The notes under the pieces were generated by a model. The model did not search any database. It had not been told where the DNA came from and saw nothing but the letters and a program-made list of their open reading frames with translations. A program made the position numbers and the translations under genes. Positions 61,201 to 64,000 of a DNA stretch of 64,000 bases are shown piece after piece. This DNA is from Flavobacteriaceae bacterium (GTDB lineage Bacteria; Bacteroidota; Bacteroidia; Flavobacteriales; Flavobacteriaceae). The DNA lies in the NCBI GenBank assembly GCA_028279515.1, contig JANQNQ010000010.1, positions 1-64,000 on the forward strand, written 5' to 3'. The number at the start of each line of letters is the position of its first letter. The stretch's first letter is position 1.

Positions 61201-64000
61201 TACGTACCAGGTGTACTTGCATCGAGGTCAATAACTCCTGTTCCTGCATCTATTGAAATTCCTGCACTACTACTGAACATTCCTCCTGCAACTCCTGTAA
61301 TTGTTGGAGTTGGGTCAACTTCATTAGAACAATAGGTTGCGGAAGCATAGCTAAAGCTAGCATCATCATCTGTGGTCAACGTCACTGCTACAGCCGTTCT
61401 TGGGCTTTCACAAGCACCGTTGCTATCAGAAACATAATATGTTTGTGCAATCAATGCAGTAGTTGGAGCAAGCGGATTTCCTCCTGAAGCAACATCGTAC
61501 CATTGAAGGTTCGTTCCTGAAGCTACTAGATCCGCTACGGTTGCTCCATCTGAAATACAGAATCCTTGGTCAGAAGCAGTTGGTGCATTTGGTGTAGTCG
61601 TCACTGTTACGGTTATCGCCGTTCTAGCACTCTCACAATTGTTGGTTGTTTGAGTTACATAGTACGTTTGACTTGTAAGAACATCAGTCAAAGACAATGG
61701 TGTTCCTCCTGTCGCTACATCATACCATAGAATGTTACTTCCTGTGGCCAATAGATCTCCAACGGTTGCATTGTCCGAAGAACAGAAATCTTGATCATTT
61801 GCTGTTGGAGCCAGTGGTGTTGTATTAACGGTTACAGTAACAATAGCTCTTCCAACACTTTCACAACCGTTTACGGTTTGCGTAGCATAATAGTTTCCAT
61901 TTGATAATGGGTCCGTAGAAGCTAAAGGTACCGTGGCGAAAGGTGATGAATACCATTGAATATTATCTCCAGTAGCCACAAGATCGGCTACTGTTGGGTT
62001 ATCTGCAGTACAGAAAGCTTGTGCACCAGTTGCTGTAGGTTGTCCCGGAGTGGTATTCACTGTAACAACTACCGCTGTTCTATCGCTCTCGCAACCATTT
62101 TCTGTCTGACTAACATAATAGGTTTGTGATACCAACGGATCTGTAGACGTTAGTGGAGTTCCTCCTGTTGCCATATCATACCACAGAAGGTTTGTTCCTG
62201 TTGCCACCAAATCACCAACTGTAGGATTATCGGCTGAACAGAAATCTTGATTCTGGGCTGTTGGTGCAGGAGTAATCGCATAAACGGTTACTGTTACTGC
62301 AGAACGGGTGGTACTCTCACAACCATCTACTGTTTGGGTTCCATAATAAGTATTGCCGTTAACAAGCGCTGTTGTAGGATCCAATACATTCGTATCAAAT
62401 GGGAACGGACTTGCATACCATTGGATATTACTACCTGTTGCCACTAAATCTGCTATTGTTGGTACTGGCGTTGCGCAAAACTCTTGCGTTGCATCAACCG
62501 TTGGTGCAGGTGGTGTAGTGTTTATCGTCACGTCAAAGGTGGCGCTGCCTGGGCAGGTGCCTGCCGTGGTATACGTAACTGTATAGGTCCCAGGCGTACT
62601 TGCGCTAAGATCGATTGCTCCTGTTCCTCCGTCTATTATTAATCCCGTCGTGCTACTGAATATTCCTCCTGCAATACCTGTGATTGTCGGAGTCGGATCA
62701 GCTTCCGTAACACAATATGCTGTACTTGCATAACTAAAGCTGGCATCCTCATCTGGCGTTAACGTTACCGTCACAGCAGAGCGGGTCGTGCTCTCACAAC
62801 CGTCGATTGTTTGGGTTGCGTAGTATGTGTTTCCATCTACCAAGGCCGTTGTTGGGTCTAATACCGTAGTATCAAATGGGAACGGACTTGCATACCATTG
62901 GATATTGCTTCCAGTCGCTACTAGATCTGCTATTGTTGGAGCGGCCGTCGCACAGAACTCCTGAATCGCATCAACAGTCGGTGCTGTTGGGGTTGCGTTT
63001 ATGGTCACATCGAAGGTTGCACTGCCTGGGCAGGTACCGTTCGTCGTATAGGTAACGGTATAGATACCTGGTGTGCTCGCGTCTAGGTCGATCGCTCCAG
63101 TGCCTCCGTCTATCGTCAATCCAGCTGTGCTAGTGAACGTTCCGCCTGTAATACCTGTAATAGTTGGTGTAGGATCAGCATCCGTTGCACAATATGCTGC
63201 CGTGGCATAGCTAAAGCTTGCATCCTCGTCTGGATTTAGAGTCACTGACACAATTGTTCTTGCAGTACTCTGGCATCCATTGACAGTTTGCGTTGCGTAA
63301 TAGTTGTTTCCATTTACCAAAGGCGTTGTTGGATCCAATACAGTCGTATCAGAAGGCAATGGAGTTGCATACCATTGCACATTACTCCCTATTACTACAA
63401 TATCAGCGATTGTCGGATTGTCGGTTGCACAGAATTCTTGTATCGCCGCGGCTATTGGTGATTCTGGAGTAGCATTTATAGTAACATCGAAAGTTGTGCT
63501 ACCAGGACAGGTGCCCGAAGTCACATAGGTAACCGTATAGGTTCCTGGGGTACTCGCGTCAAGGTCGATTGCTCCCGTACCTCCATCTATCATCAGTCCA
63601 GCCGTACTTGAGAAGGTTCCACCCGTAACACCAGTGATTGTCGGTGTTGGGTCTGCGTCCGCAGCACAATAGGTTGCGCTTGCGTAGCTGAAACTTGCGT
63701 CCTCATCAGGGGTCAAGGTTACTGTTACTGCCGTCCTTGCACTCTCGCAACCGTCAACCGTTTGGCTAACATAATAGGTCTGTGCCAATAGTGCAGTCGT
63801 TCCTGCCAATGCCGTGCCTCCCGTTGCCATATCGTACCATTGCAGGTTCGTTCCGGTCGCTGCAAGGTCTGCAACTGTTGGGTTAGCGGTCGCACAGAAA
63901 TCTTGAATGGCCGCTGCCGTAGGTGCAGATGGGGTTGCGTTTATGGTCACGTCGAAAGTGGTACTGCCTGGGCAGGTGCCAGCCGTTGTATACGTAACCG
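58209..64000 (-). CDS. giant modular surface protein, N-terminus beyond right edge
   Basis: At least 1,930 residues are visible, and the frame runs on at the right edge. Two module types alternate. Type A (about 80 residues) has DEDASFSYASATYC, PTPTITG, GTGAIDLDASTPGTYTVTYT and GTCPGSATFDVTI. Type B (about 75) has EFCATANPTVADLVATGSN, QWYDMATGGT and YYVSQTVDGCESARTAV. In reading order I count B-A-B-A-B-A-B-B-B-B-B-A-B-A-A-A-A-B-A-B (11 B, 9 A), plus one more A at the edge. Each resembles an Ig-like/CHU-type fold with paired cysteines. The C-terminal 400 residues contain an AYLQAAMF...LPIISPYG region and two dockerin-like Dx(N)xDx motifs (DANGDGRIIFLNAG, DVNMDAMVVFLNAG). A cell-surface adhesin or cell-envelope component is likely. 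Secretion signal is outside the window. Confidence 0.85.
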   Translation of the reverse strand, partial: VTYTTAGTCPGSTTFDVTINATPSAPTAAAIQDFCATANPTVADLAATGTNLQWYDMATGGTALAGTTALLAQTYYVSQTVDGCESARTAVTVTLTPDEDASFSYASATYCAADADPTPTITGVTGGTFSSTAGLMIDGGTGAIDLDASTPGTYTVTYVTSGTCPGSTTFDVTINATPESPIAAAIQEFCATDNPTIADIVVIGSNVQWYATPLPSDTTVLDPTTPLVNGNNYYATQTVNGCQSTARTIVSVTLNPDEDASFSYATAAYCATDADPTPTITGITGGTFTSTAGLTIDGGTGAIDLDASTPGIYTVTYTTNGTCPGSATFDVTINATPTAPTVDAIQEFCATAAPTIADLVATGSNIQWYASPFPFDTTVLDPTTALVDGNTYYATQTIDGCESTTRSAVTVTLTPDEDASFSYASTAYCVTEADPTPTITGIAGGIFSSTTGLIIDGGTGAIDLSASTPGTYTVTYTTAGTCPGSATFDVTINTTPPAPTVDATQEFCATPVPTIADLVATGSNIQWYASPFPFDTNVLDPTTALVNGNTYYGTQTVDGCESTTRSAVTVTVYAITPAPTAQNQDFCSADNPTVGDLVATGTNLLWYDMATGGTPLTSTDPLVSQTYYVSQTENGCESDRTAVVVTVNTTPGQPTATGAQAFCTADNPTVADLVATGDNIQWYSSPFATVPLASTDPLSNGNYYATQTVNGCESVGRAIVTVTVNTTPLAPTANDQDFCSSDNATVGDLLATGSNILWYDVATGGTPLSLTDVLTSQTYYVTQTTNNCESARTAITVTVTTTPNAPTASDQGFCISDGATVADLVASGTNLQWYDVASGGNPLAPTTALIAQTYYVSDSNGACESPRTAVAVTLTTDDDASFSYASATYCSNEVDPTPTITGVAGGMFSSSAGISIDAGTGVIDLDASTPGTYTITYATTGTCPGSSTFDVTINATPLEPVASNQEFCASASPTVSDLVATGSNIQWYDVAIGGVSLAGSTSLIAQTYYVSQTVDGCESDRTAVVVTLTADDDAGFAYASSTYCSTETDPTPMITGTPGGTFGSLPSGLSIDTNSGIIDLSASTPGTYTVTYTTNGTCPSSSDVMVTITATEDASFGYTSTSLCVNDLPIIPTITGVMGGGFTSVPSTGLALNPTTGEIIPGSSTPGSYVVTYTTTGTCSGSSSVGITIDPAEDASFSYSASAYCQAENDPTPTITGLTGGTFSSTTGLIIDPASGQIDLDASTIGTYTVTYMTAGSCVGSSTFEVTVNANDDASFMYASSTYCASDVDPTPTITGVAGGMFSSTPGLSIDPATGAIDLDASAAGVYTVTYTTSGVCSDSSTFDVTIFATPGAPAANNQEFCLSAAPTVADLVATGSNLQWYDMASGGTALTGTDALIAQTYYVSQTVDGCESARTAVVVTLTADEDASFSYSAAIFCSTEMDPSPTITGIAGGTFSADVALAIDTNTGVIDLDASTPGTYTITYTTTGTCPGMATFDVTIVDTPAIPVADALQAFCAADMPTVADLVATGSNIQWYASATDTNPLPPTALLNNGDYFVTQSIGNCESDRGMVEVIINPTTANLTFATNIDGAGFTPDVDATLYMFAGGSLELGFADTFAGTVNWVLPGGATATGQTLLISNNVDNSNSGMYTATVTFANGCPVASMSYKFTLNVTDLVKVAPKAYLQAAMFNSPDGLMMDDLRTNGYLPIISPYGDNIIADNMLFNFTGNDAIVDWVNVELRDATDNSIVIASQSALLQRDGDIIDDEGNLELTFLVPVANYHVVIKHRNHLGIMSASALPLSGMPTVVDFTDNSTPTFGVNAQTTFGMPTGTFGMWAGDANGDGRIIFLNAGAESIAVKGDVLNAPGNIFNSVFFTPDGYYNTDVNMDAMVVFLNAGNEMILIRDNILAHPDNMFNSVFYIISAQLP

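Noticed and set aside
60520-63528. Several plus-strand ORFs of 60-80 codons across the surface-protein gene
   Set aside because: They are antisense shadows of a repetitive gene and recur because the modules recur. No promoter or conserved feature.

Overview
The window looks like a chromosomal segment of a marine-type Bacteroidota, most probably a member of the Flavobacteriaceae. The support is protein content (FecI/FecR/STN-TonB receptor trio, DUF1343 lipoprotein, CtlX, M13 lipoprotein peptidase, giant modular surface protein), the Bacteroidota -7 promoter motif TAnnTTTG at the expected distance before several start codons, weak Shine-Dalgarno signals and moderate to low GC. No rRNA, tRNA or CRISPR array was found.

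Layout. 1-256: an N-terminally truncated RHS core fragment (minus strand, running off the left edge) beside a tyrosine recombinase (257-1294). 1401-5387: ordinary small genes (DUF3995, cupin, serine hydrolase, membrane-anchored AraC regulator). 5388-16130: a visibly AT-richer defence island holding a SMEK-NACHT STAND NTPase (bacterial NLR-like) and, convergent to it, an XRE regulator followed by a type I restriction-modification operon, hsdM-hsdS-DUF4268-hsdR. 16141-18869: small unknown genes, a REP-like pair and a probable 43-residue membrane peptide gene. 18870-39129: mostly housekeeping and metabolic genes (PLP/CBS synthase, LolC/E-type permease, DUF1343, sterol desaturase, YkgJ, methyltransferase, queE, RidA, HerA-like ATPase, VOC, M13 peptidase, folD, ffh), separated by gaps full of small repeats. 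39266-45530: a signalling block with a repetitive acidic lipoprotein divergent from an ECF sigma factor, then FecR anti-sigma factor and an STN-domain TonB-dependent transducer. 45590-47614: a SIR2-TPR protein, a possible NAD-consuming defence effector, abutting argS. 49502-54143: an SDR/DUF2867 protein, a TPR histidine kinase and a CpeT-like lipoprotein. 54291-58030: Rrf2 regulator, CtlX and a second guanidine-modifying enzyme, then citrate synthase. 58209-64000: the C-terminal 1,900+ residues of a giant surface protein built from two alternating module types.

How the parts relate. The recombinase, RHS fragment, SMEK-NACHT, type I system and SIR2-TPR protein form the accessory, conflict-related content. 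The sigma/FecR/TonB block is a standard surface-signalling arrangement, with a divergent lipoprotein that may be part of the same regulon. Many intergenic gaps are mosaics of short-period arrays (7-bp and 8-bp phases), palindromic REP-like units and longer dispersed repeats. One palindromic unit appears to have inserted in frame inside the DUF1343 gene. The most interesting items are the SMEK-NACHT/type I island with a nuclease-like DUF4268 protein in the operon, the SIR2-TPR gene, the in-frame repeat insertion, and the 7-bp/8-bp phased arrays. All calls are made by eye from sequence; no database search was run.
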